64,000 bases of DNA, taken from Massilia phosphatilytica. Its GTDB lineage: Bacteria; Pseudomonadota; Gammaproteobacteria; Burkholderiales; Burkholderiaceae_D. Shown piece after piece: positions 17,909-30,134 of this stretch. The stretch spans positions 62,001 to 126,000 of the forward strand of contig NZ_PUIP01000021.1 in NCBI RefSeq assembly GCF_002968015.1, read 5' to 3'. Position 1 is the first letter of the stretch. The number at the start of each line of letters is the position of its first letter. A program made the translations under genes and the position numbers. The notes under the pieces are model-generated. The model did not search any database. It saw nothing but the letters and a program-made list of their open reading frames with translations, and was not told the DNA's origin.

Positions 17909-17970
17909 GTGGGCTCGGGGAGCCCACCCTACGATCTGTCAACGCCGTAGGGTGGGCACCCTGTGCCCAC
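17909..17970. repeat. REP-like composite palindrome (two hairpins)
   Basis: Two hairpins back to back: GTGGGCT/AGCCCAC (17909-17915 with 17921-17927) and GTGGGCAC/GTGCCCAC (17952-17959 with 17963-17970). The inner flanks CCCACCCTACG and CGTAGGGTGGG are inverted copies of each other. The same GTAGGGTGGGCAC unit recurs at 47235-47261 and 59384-59458, so this is a dispersed repeat. Lying between convergent genes, it may also end transcription. Confidence 0.85.
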
Positions 17971-17981
17971 CAGACGTTCGA

Positions 17982-21758
<3,777 letters not shown>

Positions 21759-21804
21759 CGTGGGCTTCCTGGGGTCGGCTGGATAAATATGAGGCGGGTC
21801 TGTG

Positions 21805-21833
21805 ATTATACCGTTACTGGCCGAGTTTGTTCC
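21805..21833 (-). promoter_or_regulatory. Candidate metH promoter
   Basis: On the minus strand a perfect TATAAT (21810-21805) is preceded, after 17 bp, by GGAACA (21833-21828), a weak -35. Transcription would begin near 21798 and give a leader of about 40 nt before the metH ATG at 21758. A weak -35 often means activator dependence, but no operator was recognised. Confidence 0.45.
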
Positions 21834-21932
21834 CGGTGCGGCCAGAGGTCCACGGTTCGCTCAAAATCGGACGCGAGTGTAAAGACGTTTGTAACGTAAT
21901 GTTTCTACTGCGCTATTGTTACATTGAGATAC

Positions 21933-21955
21933 AAATTGCCATGTATTAGCAATTT
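21933..21955. repeat. Inverted repeat, possible operator
   Basis: AAATTGC (21933-21939) and GCAATTT (21949-21955) form a perfect 7 bp inverted repeat with a 9 bp spacer, about 130 bp upstream of the BrnA-like gene. Ribbon-helix-helix proteins such as BrnA bind short palindromes, so autoregulation is possible. This is inference. Confidence 0.3.
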
Positions 21956-22083
21956 CCCGGATACATACAGAGGTGACAATAAATCCCATGACACCGCCGC
22001 TGGCGCGGTTTCATCGATCAGTATCAGTCCAATCAACGGAAAGTGCGGACCGTCGCTCCGCCGCCAAAATGGGAAGAATTGCA

Positions 22084-22317
22084 ATGAACAAAGAATACGT
22101 GCCTGAGTGGGACCAGCCGGCAAGCCGCAACGACGACAACGCGCCGGCCAAGGCCCACGCTGTCGCCGGCGTGAAACAAATCGTCACCATCCGCCTGGAT
22201 GTCGACATGCTGGAATGGTTCAAGTCGGCAGGCCCCGGCTACCAGACCCGCATCAACCAGGTCCTGCGTGAATACATGGAAGCGAATCGCGTGCGTGCTC
22301 AGGGCGAGCAGCACTGA
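22084..22317 (+). CDS. Orphan BrnA-like antitoxin / ribbon-helix-helix protein
   Basis: A 77-residue protein from the ATG at 22084, which has a GGAAG ribosome binding site at 22070-22074. Its second half carries the BrnA pattern: QIVTIRLDVDMLEWFKSAGP then YQTRINQVLREYMEANR, a ribbon-helix-helix fold that binds DNA and neutralises BrnT. No BrnT-like toxin gene lies beside it: upstream is the divergent metH and downstream the convergent fmt. It may therefore act as a stand-alone regulator. A bidirectional terminator follows. Confidence 0.82.
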   Translation: MNKEYVPEWDQPASRNDDNAPAKAHAVAGVKQIVTIRLDVDMLEWFKSAGPGYQTRINQVLREYMEANRVRAQGEQH

Positions 22318-22426
22318 TTCCTTCGATGTGTTGATGGTCGGGGCACAGCGCCCCGCAGTCTTGCAGACCTGATGCCCGGAAGGGGATACCATCAGGGACA
22401 TTGTCCCGTATAGCGAGATAGAAAAC

Positions 22427-22468
22427 AGAAGGGCATCACCCGGCGCTGACCGGCTGATGCCCTTCTTT
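22427..22468. terminator. Bidirectional terminator between brnA-like gene and fmt
   Basis: AGAAGGGCATCA (22427-22438) pairs perfectly with TGATGCCCTTCT (22455-22466), extended by an inner CCGG/CCGG stem after one mismatch. T-rich tails occur on both strands (TTTATTGTTGTT on plus, TGTTTTC on minus), suiting the two convergent genes. Confidence 0.8.
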
Positions 22469-22485
22469 ATTGTTGTTGCCGGTTG

Positions 22486-23436
22486 TTACGCGAACGCGAG
22501 CCCGTCGAACGAAAAGCCTTTCAGGAACTCGCCCGCCGCCAGGCGCTTGCCGCCCGGTTTTTGCAATTCCGTCAAACGGAGCGCACCGGTGCCGCACGCG
22601 ATGACGATGCCCTGCGCATCCGCCTGCAACACCTGGCCCGGCTGGCCTTGGCCGTCGGCCGGTCGGGCGTTCCAGATCTTGATCGTGGTCGCGCCCGCCT
22701 GGCCATGGGCGCCCGGGAACGGGTTGAATGCGCGCACCTTGCGTGCCAGTTCGATCGCGGGCAGCGTCCAGTCCAGTTTCGCTTCTTCCTTGCCGATCTT
22801 GGCCGCATAGGTAACGCCGTCGTCCGGCTGGGGCACGGCTTCCAATTGTCCCTGCGCCATTTTTTGCAGAGCCTCGACGATCATGCGGCCGCCGAGGGCT
22901 GCCAGCTTGTCGTGCAGGCTGCCCGTCGTGTCCATGTCGTCGATGGCGATGCGCTCGAGCAGCAGCATCGGGCCCGTGTCCAGGCCTTCTTCCATTTCCA
23001 TGATCGTGACGCCCGTCTCGGCATCGCCCGCTTCGATCGCGCGGTGGATCGGGGCGGCGCCGCGCCAGCGGGGCAGGATGGAGCCGTGGATATTGATACA
23101 CGGCTTGATGTCCAGCGTCGAGCGCGGCAGGATCAAACCGTAGGCCGCCACGACCATCACGTCATAGTCCGTCGCCAGCAGGCGCGCATGCGCGGCTTGC
23201 GCTTCGGCCGCGCGCTGCGGATCCTTCGCATCCATCCGCAGCGACAGCGGCTGCAATACCTCGATCCCGTGCGCGACGGCGACCTGTTTCACGCTTGAGG
23301 CCTGCAACTGCATGCCGCGGCCGGCCGGCCGGTCCGGCTGGGTCAGCACGAGCGGGACAGTAAATCCCGCGTCGAGCAGGGCGCGCAGGGCGACGGCGGC
23401 GAATTCCGGTGTGCCGGCGAAAACGACTTTCATCAT
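22486..23436 (-). CDS. fmt: Methionyl-tRNA formyltransferase
   Basis: Formylates initiator Met-tRNA from 10-formyltetrahydrofolate. The 316-residue protein shows MKVVFAGTPEFAAVAL, the catalytic loop INIHGSILPRWRGAAPIHRA with GDAETGVTIMEM, and the C-terminal OB-like domain. Two consecutive ATGs (23436 and 23433) both fit; the first overlaps the def stop. Def and Fmt add and remove the same formyl group and are usually co-encoded, as here. Confidence 0.97.
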   Translation of the reverse strand: MMKVVFAGTPEFAAVALRALLDAGFTVPLVLTQPDRPAGRGMQLQASSVKQVAVAHGIEVLQPLSLRMDAKDPQRAAEAQAAHARLLATDYDVMVVAAYGLILPRSTLDIKPCINIHGSILPRWRGAAPIHRAIEAGDAETGVTIMEMEEGLDTGPMLLLERIAIDDMDTTGSLHDKLAALGGRMIVEALQKMAQGQLEAVPQPDDGVTYAAKIGKEEAKLDWTLPAIELARKVRAFNPFPGAHGQAGATTIKIWNARPADGQGQPGQVLQADAQGIVIACGTGALRLTELQKPGGKRLAAGEFLKGFSFDGLAFA

Positions 23437-23960
23437 GCGCGGCGGGCGGACGAGCGCTGCATGTCGCGCTCTTCCTTCTGCAGCTTCGTCTTGATGCGGT
23501 TGCGCTTCAGCGGCGACAGGTATTCCACGAAGACCTTGCCCATCAAGTGGTCCATCTCGTGCTGGATGCACACGGCCAGCAGGCCGTCGGCCTCGAGCTC
23601 GAATGGCTTGTTGAACTGGTCGACGGCACGCACCTTCACGCGCGCCGGACGCTCGACGCCGTCATAAATACCCGGCACCGACAGGCAGCCTTCGTCGTAG
23701 ACTTGCTTGTCCGGGCTGGACCAGACGATTTCCGGGTTGATGAAGACCAGCAGGTTGTCCTTGGTCTCGGTCACGTCGATGACGACGACGCGCTCGTGCA
23801 CGTCGACCTGCGTGGCGGCCAGGCCCACGCCCGGCGCGTCGTACATGGTCTCGGCCATGTCCGCCACCAGCTTGTGGAGGCGGTCGCCGAATTCGGTGAC
23901 CGGCTTGGCAACCTTGTGCAGGCGCGGGTCGGGGTAGCGGAGAATGTTCAGTAAGGCCAT
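23433..23960 (-). CDS. def: Peptide deformylase
   Basis: Removes the N-formyl group from nascent proteins with a metal ion. From the ATG at 23960 the protein has 175 residues (MALLNILRYPDPRLH) and carries all three motifs: GVGLAATQV, EGCLSVPG and HEMDHLMGK. An in-frame upstream extension to 24023 has no family similarity. The start of fmt overlaps the stop, so the two are translationally coupled. Divergent from the LysM gene with a 251 bp intergenic region. Confidence 0.97.
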   Translation of the reverse strand: MALLNILRYPDPRLHKVAKPVTEFGDRLHKLVADMAETMYDAPGVGLAATQVDVHERVVVIDVTETKDNLLVFINPEIVWSSPDKQVYDEGCLSVPGIYDGVERPARVKVRAVDQFNKPFELEADGLLAVCIQHEMDHLMGKVFVEYLSPLKRNRIKTKLQKEERDMQRSSARRA

Positions 23961-24211
23961 GGCTGTGTATTCGAAATCAATCAGTAATCGGTATATTGGG
24001 CCGCGCGGGCATAAACGCAACACGCCGCCCCCGCTGCCGGGTGCGGTTTGTCTTGCTAGTTCAGGGATTTCTCGGCAGAATTTGATTCAGTAAGGCAACT
24101 ATTGCGACCTTCATGATCCGCTGCGTGGTCGAAGAGTCGTCTGGTTCCTGCGTTGTTGCCGGCCGAGGTGGCGTAGCACCCGTGTCGATACGGCACTTTA
24201 CGGACTCTCCA

Positions 24212-25327
24212 ATGAAAAATTTTAGCACAGGCGTTGCCCGGTCGCTCGCGATCCGCGCCGCCGCCGCGGCCGTCTTCGCCTCTTGCGCCGTCGTTTCCGC
24301 CCAGGCCGCCACGAACTGCGCGTTCCGCCCGAACGCGCCCGACCAGCACGTCGTCGTCAAGGGCGATACGTTGTGGGACATTTCCGGCGCCTTCCTCGAG
24401 CACCCGTGGTGCTGGCCCCAGGTATGGGGCATGAACCGCGACGAGATCCGGAATCCGCACTGGATCTACCCGGGCCAGGTCGTCTATTTCGACCGCGCCC
24501 GCGGCCGTCTCACCCTGAACAAGCCAGGCAGCGATACGGGGGCCGGTGAGCCACCCGTCGTGCGTCTCTCTCCGCAATTGCGCACGGAAAACCTCGGCCA
24601 GGACAATGCCGTGCCCGCGATTCCCGCCAGCGCGATCGAGCCTTTCCTGACCCAGCCGCTCGTCGTCGAGGCGCAGGCGCTGGCTGGCGCGGCCCGTATT
24701 GTGGCCGCGCAGGAAGACCGGCTGTACCTGGGCGAGGGCGACCGCATCTATGTGCGCGGCGCGCTCGACGGGGCGACGAGCTTCCAGGTCTTCCGGCCGG
24801 GCAAGGAACTGGTCGATCCGGACACGAATAAAGTGATCGCGCACGAGGCGGCCTATGTCGGCACGGCCCGGCTCGTGAAGGAAGCGGGGCCGGGCACGGA
24901 CGTCCATACGTTCACCATCACCCGGTCCGTGAAGGAAATGGGCGTCGGCGATCGTTTGTTGCCGACGCCGCCTACACCGGTGCGCAACTACGTCCCGCAC
25001 GCGCCGGCGCGGCCCGTGGCGGCGCGCGTGATGGCGCTCGCGTCCGAATCGAATTACGCCTCGCAGAACCAGGTCGTGACTGTCAACCGGGGCACGCTTG
25101 ACGGACTCGATGTCGGCGCCGTGCTGCAGCTTTATCATCTCGGACAGACCGTGACGGACCCGGAAAGCAAAGGTTTCCTCGGGTTCGGCAAGGCCAAACT
25201 GAGGCTCCCGGACGAGCAAAACGGCGAACTGTTCATCTTCCGGGTTTTCGGCCATGTCTCGTACGGACTGGTCATGCAGGTGACGACGCCGGTGCAGGTC
25301 GGCGACGTCGCACGATCACCGGAGTAA
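24212..25327 (+). CDS. LysM peptidoglycan-binding domain protein
   Basis: A 371-residue exported protein from ATG 24212, with a signal peptide ending near SAQAATNCAF and one N-terminal LysM domain (HVVVKGDTLWDISGAFLEHP, WCWPQVWGMNRDEIRNPHWI, YPGQVVYFDRARG). The remaining 280 residues include two stretches with the look of a repeated beta-rich domain (EEDRLYLGEGDRIYVRGAL-like and NQVVTVNRGTLDGLDVGAVL). In betaproteobacteria this gene is regularly found just before dprA, as here with 7 bp between them. Presumed periplasmic, peptidoglycan-associated; activity unknown. Confidence 0.9.
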   Translation: MKNFSTGVARSLAIRAAAAAVFASCAVVSAQAATNCAFRPNAPDQHVVVKGDTLWDISGAFLEHPWCWPQVWGMNRDEIRNPHWIYPGQVVYFDRARGRLTLNKPGSDTGAGEPPVVRLSPQLRTENLGQDNAVPAIPASAIEPFLTQPLVVEAQALAGAARIVAAQEDRLYLGEGDRIYVRGALDGATSFQVFRPGKELVDPDTNKVIAHEAAYVGTARLVKEAGPGTDVHTFTITRSVKEMGVGDRLLPTPPTPVRNYVPHAPARPVAARVMALASESNYASQNQVVTVNRGTLDGLDVGAVLQLYHLGQTVTDPESKGFLGFGKAKLRLPDEQNGELFIFRVFGHVSYGLVMQVTTPVQVGDVARSPE

Positions 25328-25334
25328 CCCCACC

Positions 25335-26516
25335 GTGCAGGACACGGACTTTTCCGCAGTGCCTGCACGATCCTCCTCCCTGGCAGCTTGGCTCCGCCTG
25401 GAGCGCGCCGCCGGTATCGGACCGCGCACGGCCGCCGCGCTGCTGGCGGCGTTCGGCAGCCCGGACGCCGTGTTCGCCGCCGACTTGCCGGCGCTCGCTG
25501 CCCACGTGAGCCCGGCCCAGGCGCACGCGCTGCTGCAACCGCCGTCCGACGCCACGCTGCGCCTGCTCGATGCGACGCTGGATTGGCTGGCGCTGCCCGG
25601 CCACCACGTCGTCGCGCTGGGCGAGTCCGGCTATCCGGAATTGCTGGCCCGGATCCCCGATCCGCCTTTGCTTCTTTATATTAGAGGGCACGCCCCTTTG
25701 CTGGACGGGCCATGCCTCGCCATCGTCGGCAGCCGCAATGCCAGCGCGCAGGGCAGGGCGAATGCGCAGGCGTTCGCCGAGGCATTGTCCGGCGCCGGAC
25801 TGTGCATCGTGTCCGGCCTCGCGCTCGGCATCGACGCGGCCGCGCACGAGGGGGCGCTGCGGCGCTGCGGCGGGACGGTCGCCGTCATTGGCACGGGGCC
25901 GGACATCGCCTATCCCGCCCGCAACCGGGCCCTGAGCGAACGCATCGCGCAGGAAGGTTGCATCGTCAGCGAATACCCGGTCGGGACGCCGCCGCTGCCA
26001 GGACACTTCCCCAAACGGAACCGGATCATCAGCGGCCTCGCGGCCGGCGTGCTCGTCGTCGAGGCGGCGGCGCAGTCCGGTTCGCTGATCACGGCCCGGC
26101 AAGCGGCCGAGCAGGGGCGCGACGTGTTCGCGATTCCCGGCTCGATCCATGCCGCGCTGGCCAAGGGTTGCCACCTGCTGATCCGCGAGGGCGCAAAGCT
26201 CGTCGACACGGCGCGCGACGTGCTGGAAGCGCTCGCGCTGTCCCCGTTGCTGGCGCTCCAAGCGGCCCGGTTACCCTCGGCAGATATGTCGTTAACACAT
26301 ATTAAGACCGATAACAGTGTCGCCGGGCAATCCGAAGCGCCGGCGGACGTCGCGCTGCTGGACGCCCTCGGCCACGACCCCGCGGAACCCGACATATTGC
26401 TTGCGCGTCTCGGCTGTAGCCCGGGAGAACTGGCCGGGAGGCTACTCGTGCTCGAGTTATCGGGGCATCTCGAACGACTGCCGGGAGGCCTCATCCAAAG
26501 GATAGGAAGGCGATAA
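25335..26516 (+). CDS. dprA: DNA-processing protein DprA
   Basis: Loads RecA on incoming single-stranded DNA in natural transformation. The 393-residue protein (GTG start 25335) has an N-terminal helix-hairpin region (RLERAAGIGPRTAAALLAAF), the Rossmann-like core (AIVGSRNASAQGRANAQAFA, SGLALGIDAAAHEGALR, GTGPDIAYPARN, FPKRNRIISGLAAGVLVVEA) and a C-terminal winged-helix domain (LLDALGHDPAEPDILLARL). Residues 111-122 are coded by unusual codons including AGA. Its presence suggests competence or at least the core of it. Confidence 0.95.
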   Translation: MQDTDFSAVPARSSSLAAWLRLERAAGIGPRTAAALLAAFGSPDAVFAADLPALAAHVSPAQAHALLQPPSDATLRLLDATLDWLALPGHHVVALGESGYPELLARIPDPPLLLYIRGHAPLLDGPCLAIVGSRNASAQGRANAQAFAEALSGAGLCIVSGLALGIDAAAHEGALRRCGGTVAVIGTGPDIAYPARNRALSERIAQEGCIVSEYPVGTPPLPGHFPKRNRIISGLAAGVLVVEAAAQSGSLITARQAAEQGRDVFAIPGSIHAALAKGCHLLIREGAKLVDTARDVLEALALSPLLALQAARLPSADMSLTHIKTDNSVAGQSEAPADVALLDALGHDPAEPDILLARLGCSPGELAGRLLVLELSGHLERLPGGLIQRIGRR

Positions 26517-26638
26517 TATGGGGAAAATAAGCTGGCGAACCCGATAAGGCCGATAAACAACGCTGATGTTTCCGGGCGGTAGTGGCGCACGTGACGCACT
26601 TGTGCCGCACGGAGCTTAGCTGCTACAGTAGCGTCACC

Positions 26639-27103
26639 ATGTTCGACATTCTAGTCTATCTTTACGAGACGTATTACCGTCCCGATGCCTGCCCCGAGCC
26701 GGCTGCCCTGGCACGCAAGCTGTCTGCCGTCGGTTTCGACGATGTCGAAATTTCCGAAGCGCTGGACTGGCTGAACGGCCTGACAGAAATGGCCGGGACC
26801 ACCAACCCTGCTCTCGAATCGAGCGGCACGCGTTTCTACATTACCCAGGAAGTCGACACGCTCGGCACCGCCGCCGTCGGCTTCATCCAGTTCCTGGAAC
26901 TGGCCGGGCTGCTGTCCGCGTCGCAGCGCGAAATCGTCATCGAACGCGCCCTCGCGCTGGACGAATCGCCCGTTACGCTGGGCAAGCTGAAGATCATCGT
27001 CCTGATGCTCCTGTGGAGCCAGGGCAAGGAGCCCGACGCGCTGATGTTCGACGACCTGTTCGGGTCGGACGAGGAAGATGCAGCGCCGCGCCTGCTGCAT
27101 TGA
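26639..27103 (+). CDS. smg: Smg family protein (DUF494)
   Basis: A 154-residue protein starting MFDILVYLYETYYRPDACPE at 26639, with the family body LARKLSAVGFDDVEISEALD and the C-terminal IVLMLLWSQGKEPDALMFDDL. Smg sits between dprA and a topoisomerase in many beta- and gammaproteobacteria, the order found here. Function is unknown. The ATG at 26639 was preferred over an in-frame GTG at 26582 because family members begin with MFD. A terminator follows at 27127. Confidence 0.93.
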   Translation: MFDILVYLYETYYRPDACPEPAALARKLSAVGFDDVEISEALDWLNGLTEMAGTTNPALESSGTRFYITQEVDTLGTAAVGFIQFLELAGLLSASQREIVIERALALDESPVTLGKLKIIVLMLLWSQGKEPDALMFDDLFGSDEEDAAPRLLH

Positions 27104-27126
27104 CGGCGCTACCATACGAATGCGTG

Positions 27127-27150
27127 AACGGGGCTGCGGCCCCGTTTTTT
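27127..27150 (+). terminator. Rho-independent terminator after smg
   Basis: CGGGGC (27129-27134) pairs with GCCCCG (27139-27144), extended by AA/TT, and is followed by TTTTTT. It ends the LysM-dprA-smg unit, so topB needs its own promoter in the 200 bp that follow; no clear one was recognised. Confidence 0.85.
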
Positions 27151-27346
27151 CTTGCGGCAAAGCAAGATCAAGCGTATTTTTCAAGGCAGCATGGCCGGGT
27201 TGTATCAAGGCGCACGCAGGCAGAGTCTACTTGCGGATTGCGCGGCAACCCGCTTATCATTGGCCGCTATCTGCCAGTTGTTACCAATAAGCTAAGAATA
27301 AGTTAATCAGCGGCCGGCTTATCGAGCCGCCCGATCTAGGAACCCT

Positions 27347-30037
27347 ATGACCAAAGCCCTCATCATTGCCGAAAAGCCCTCCGTGGCGAATGACATCGCC
27401 AAGGCGCTCGGCGGCTTTACCAAGCACGATGAGTATTTCGAATCCGACGAATACGTCCTGTCGTCCGCCGTCGGCCACCTGCTCGAGATCGCGGTGCCCG
27501 AGGAGTACGACGTCAAGCGCGGCAAATGGAGTTTTACGCACCTGCCGATGATTCCGCCGTACTTCGCGTTGAATCCGATCGCGAAGACCGAGTCGCGCCT
27601 CAAAGTGCTGAACAAGCTGATCAAGCGCAAGGATGTCGATACCCTGATCAACGCATGCGACGCGGGCCGCGAAGGTGAATTGATCTTCCGCCTGATCGCC
27701 CAGAACGCCAAGGCCAAGCAGACCGTCAAGCGCCTGTGGCTGCAGTCGATGACGCCGAACGCGATCCGCGACGGCTTCGCCCACCTGCGCAGCGACAAGG
27801 ACATGCTGCCGCTGGCGGACGCCGCACGCTGCCGTTCCGAAGCGGACTGGCTGATCGGCATCAACGGCACCCGCGCGATGACCGCCTTCAACTCGAAGGA
27901 AGGCGGCTTCTACCTGACGACCGTGGGCCGCGTGCAGACGCCGACCCTGTCGATCGTCGTCGAGCGCGAAGAGAAGATCAAGAAATTCGTGCCGCGCGAT
28001 TACTGGGAAGTGCGCGCGGAATTCCGCGCCGAGGCCGGCACGTACGAAGGCCGCTGGCTCGACACGAAGTTCAAGAAGGACGACACCGATCCGGAAAGAC
28101 GCGCCGAGCGCCTGTGGTCGAAGGTCGACGCGGAAGCGATCGTCGCCGCCTGCACGGGCAAACAGGGCAACGTCACCGAGGAATCGAAACCGACGACGTC
28201 GATGGCGCCCGCGCTGTTCGACCTGACGTCGCTGCAGCGCGAAGCCAACGGCCGCTTCGGCTTCTCGGCCAAGAACACGCTGGGCCTGGCCCAGGCGCTG
28301 TACGAAAAGCACAAGGTGCTGACTTATCCCCGTACCGATTCGCGCGCACTGCCGGAAGACTACCTGAGCACCGTCCAGTCGACCCTGGAAGTCTTGAAGG
28401 GCAACCCGAACTATCACCAGTTCGCCAAGCAGATCCTGGACAAGGGCTGGGTCAAGCCGAACAAGCGCATCTTCGACAACAGCAAGATCTCGGACCACTT
28501 CGCGATCATCCCGACCGGCGTCGTGCCGAAGAACCTGTCCGAGCCGGAACAGAAGCTGTACGACCTCGTCACCCGCCGCTTCATGGCCGTGTTCTTCCCG
28601 GCCGCGGAATTCCTCGTCACGACGCGCTACACGGAAGTGCAGGGCCACCAGTTCAAGACCGAGGGCAAGGTCATGACGAACCCCGGCTGGCTGGCCGTCT
28701 ACGGCAAAGACACGACGGGCGACGACAAGGACGGCGCCAGCCTCGTGCCGGTGGCGAAGGGCGAACAGGTGCTGACGGAAAAGGTCAATGCCAACGGTCT
28801 CGTCACCAAACCGCCTGCGCGCTACAACGAAGCGACCCTGCTGTCGGCGATGGAAGGTGCGGGCAAGCTGGTCGATTCCGACGAACTCCGCGATGCGATG
28901 GCCGGCAAGGGCCTCGGTACGCCGGCCACGCGCGCGGCGATCATCGAAGGCCTGCTGACGGAAAAATACCTGCTGCGCGAAGGGCGCGAGCTGATCCCGA
29001 CCGCCAAGGCGTTCCAGCTGATGACGCTGCTGCGCGGCCTTGGCGTGAACGAATTGACGGCGCCGGAACTGACGGGCGAGTGGGAATACAAGCTGTCGCA
29101 GATGGAAAAGGGCCAGATTTCGCGTGAAGAGTTCATGCGCGAGATCGCCGAGATGACCGAGATCATCGTCAAGCGCGCCAAGGAATACAACAACGACACG
29201 ATCCCTGGCGAGTACGCGACCCTGCGCACGCCGTGCCCGAACTGCGGCGGCGTCGTCAAGGAAAACTACCGCCGCTTCGCCTGCACCAAGTGCGAATTCT
29301 CGATGAGCAAGGTGCCGGGCGGCCGCCAGTTCGAGATCGAGGAAGTCGAGGAGCTGCTGGCCAATCGCACGATCGGTCCGCTGCAGGGCTTCCGCTCGAA
29401 GATGGGCCGGCCGTTCGCCGCGATCCTGCGCATCGTGCGCGACGAGGACATCCACAACTACAAGCTGGAATTCGACTTCGGCCAGGACCAGGACGAAGGC
29501 GAGGACGGCGAGGGCGTCGATTTCACCGGCCAGACCCCGCTCGGCCCGTGCCCGAAATGCACCGGCAACGTCTACGAGATGGGCCTCGCCTACGTCTGCG
29601 AGCACACGGTGGCCAAGCCGAAGACCTGCGATTTCCGCAGCAGCCGCATCATCCTGCAGCAGGAAATCCTGCCGGAGCAGATGGCCAAGCTGCTGAACGA
29701 GGGCAAGACCGATTTGCTGCCGGGCTTCGTGTCGCAGCGTACCCGCCGGGCATTCAAGGCCTTCCTCGTGCGTGGCAAGGATGGCAAGATCAGCTTCGAG
29801 TTCGAGGAGCGCAAGGCCAAGCCGGGCGCGAAAGCCAAGGACGCGGCGGCCGACGCCGACAGCGGCGCGGAGACGGCCGCCGCCAAGCCGGCCGCGCGCA
29901 AGGCTGCGGCGACCAAGGCGCCTGCCAAGGCTTCGGCCAAGGCTGTGGCCACTAAGCCGGCCACAAAGACGGCCGCGGCCCGCAAGGCACCGGCGAAGCG
30001 CGCGACGGCACCCAAGAAAGCGGTCGCGGGCGAATAA
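27347..30037 (+). CDS. topB: DNA topoisomerase III (type IA)
   Basis: Relaxes or decatenates DNA through single-strand passage. The 896-residue protein has the Toprim domain (ALIIAEKPSVANDIAKALGG, NACDAGREGELIFRLI), the active-site motif LTYPRTDSRALPEDYL with catalytic Tyr, GTPATRAAIIEGLLTEKYLL, and two C-terminal zinc-finger-like clusters (LRTPCPNCGGVVKENYRRFA then CTKC; GPCPKCTGNVYEMG). The last 50 or so residues are a Lys/Ala/Pro tail resembling histone H1 (KAPAKASAKAVATKPATK). Motifs favour TopB over TopA; the dprA-smg context is where topA sits in enterics, so this may be the main cellular topoisomerase of the locus. Confidence 0.88.
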   Translation: MTKALIIAEKPSVANDIAKALGGFTKHDEYFESDEYVLSSAVGHLLEIAVPEEYDVKRGKWSFTHLPMIPPYFALNPIAKTESRLKVLNKLIKRKDVDTLINACDAGREGELIFRLIAQNAKAKQTVKRLWLQSMTPNAIRDGFAHLRSDKDMLPLADAARCRSEADWLIGINGTRAMTAFNSKEGGFYLTTVGRVQTPTLSIVVEREEKIKKFVPRDYWEVRAEFRAEAGTYEGRWLDTKFKKDDTDPERRAERLWSKVDAEAIVAACTGKQGNVTEESKPTTSMAPALFDLTSLQREANGRFGFSAKNTLGLAQALYEKHKVLTYPRTDSRALPEDYLSTVQSTLEVLKGNPNYHQFAKQILDKGWVKPNKRIFDNSKISDHFAIIPTGVVPKNLSEPEQKLYDLVTRRFMAVFFPAAEFLVTTRYTEVQGHQFKTEGKVMTNPGWLAVYGKDTTGDDKDGASLVPVAKGEQVLTEKVNANGLVTKPPARYNEATLLSAMEGAGKLVDSDELRDAMAGKGLGTPATRAAIIEGLLTEKYLLREGRELIPTAKAFQLMTLLRGLGVNELTAPELTGEWEYKLSQMEKGQISREEFMREIAEMTEIIVKRAKEYNNDTIPGEYATLRTPCPNCGGVVKENYRRFACTKCEFSMSKVPGGRQFEIEEVEELLANRTIGPLQGFRSKMGRPFAAILRIVRDEDIHNYKLEFDFGQDQDEGEDGEGVDFTGQTPLGPCPKCTGNVYEMGLAYVCEHTVAKPKTCDFRSSRIILQQEILPEQMAKLLNEGKTDLLPGFVSQRTRRAFKAFLVRGKDGKISFEFEERKAKPGAKAKDAAADADSGAETAAAKPAARKAAATKAPAKASAKAVATKPATKTAAARKAPAKRATAPKKAVAGE

Positions 30038-30080
30038 GCCGCTACGTCATCCCCGCGCAAGCGGGGCGTCGTTCCCGCAT

Positions 30081-30118
30081 AAAAAAACCGCGATCCTTCC
30101 GGCATCGCGGTTTTTTTT
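30081..30118. terminator. Bidirectional terminator
   Basis: CCGCGAT (30088-30094) pairs with ATCGCGG (30104-30110); the hairpin is flanked by seven A on the left and eight T on the right. It can end topB on the plus strand and the small antitoxin-like gene on the minus strand. Confidence 0.9.
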
Positions 30119-30134
30119 ACATCCAGCGCCGGCG

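Larger units (their letters stand above)
21759..22083. other. Divergent intergenic region between metH and the BrnA-like gene
   Basis: This 325 bp stretch is clearly more AT-rich than its surroundings. It holds the candidate metH promoter and, at 21933-21955, a perfect inverted repeat AAATTGC-9 nt-GCAATTT, a possible operator for the antitoxin-like DNA-binding protein encoded at 22084. The frame of that protein is open back to 21973, but there is no convincing upstream start. Confidence 0.5.

Noticed and set aside
22318..22430. Possible small RNA between the BrnA-like gene and fmt
   Set aside because: Short GC hairpins are present but no promoter was seen, and the stretch is explained by the 3' end and the terminator.
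23261..23571. Longer fmt start at 23571
   Set aside because: The extra N-terminal residues overlap the end of def and lack similarity; MKVVFAGTPEFA is the normal start.
27281..29605. Minus-strand open frame opposite topB
   Set aside because: Antisense shadow; topB motifs are complete on the plus strand.
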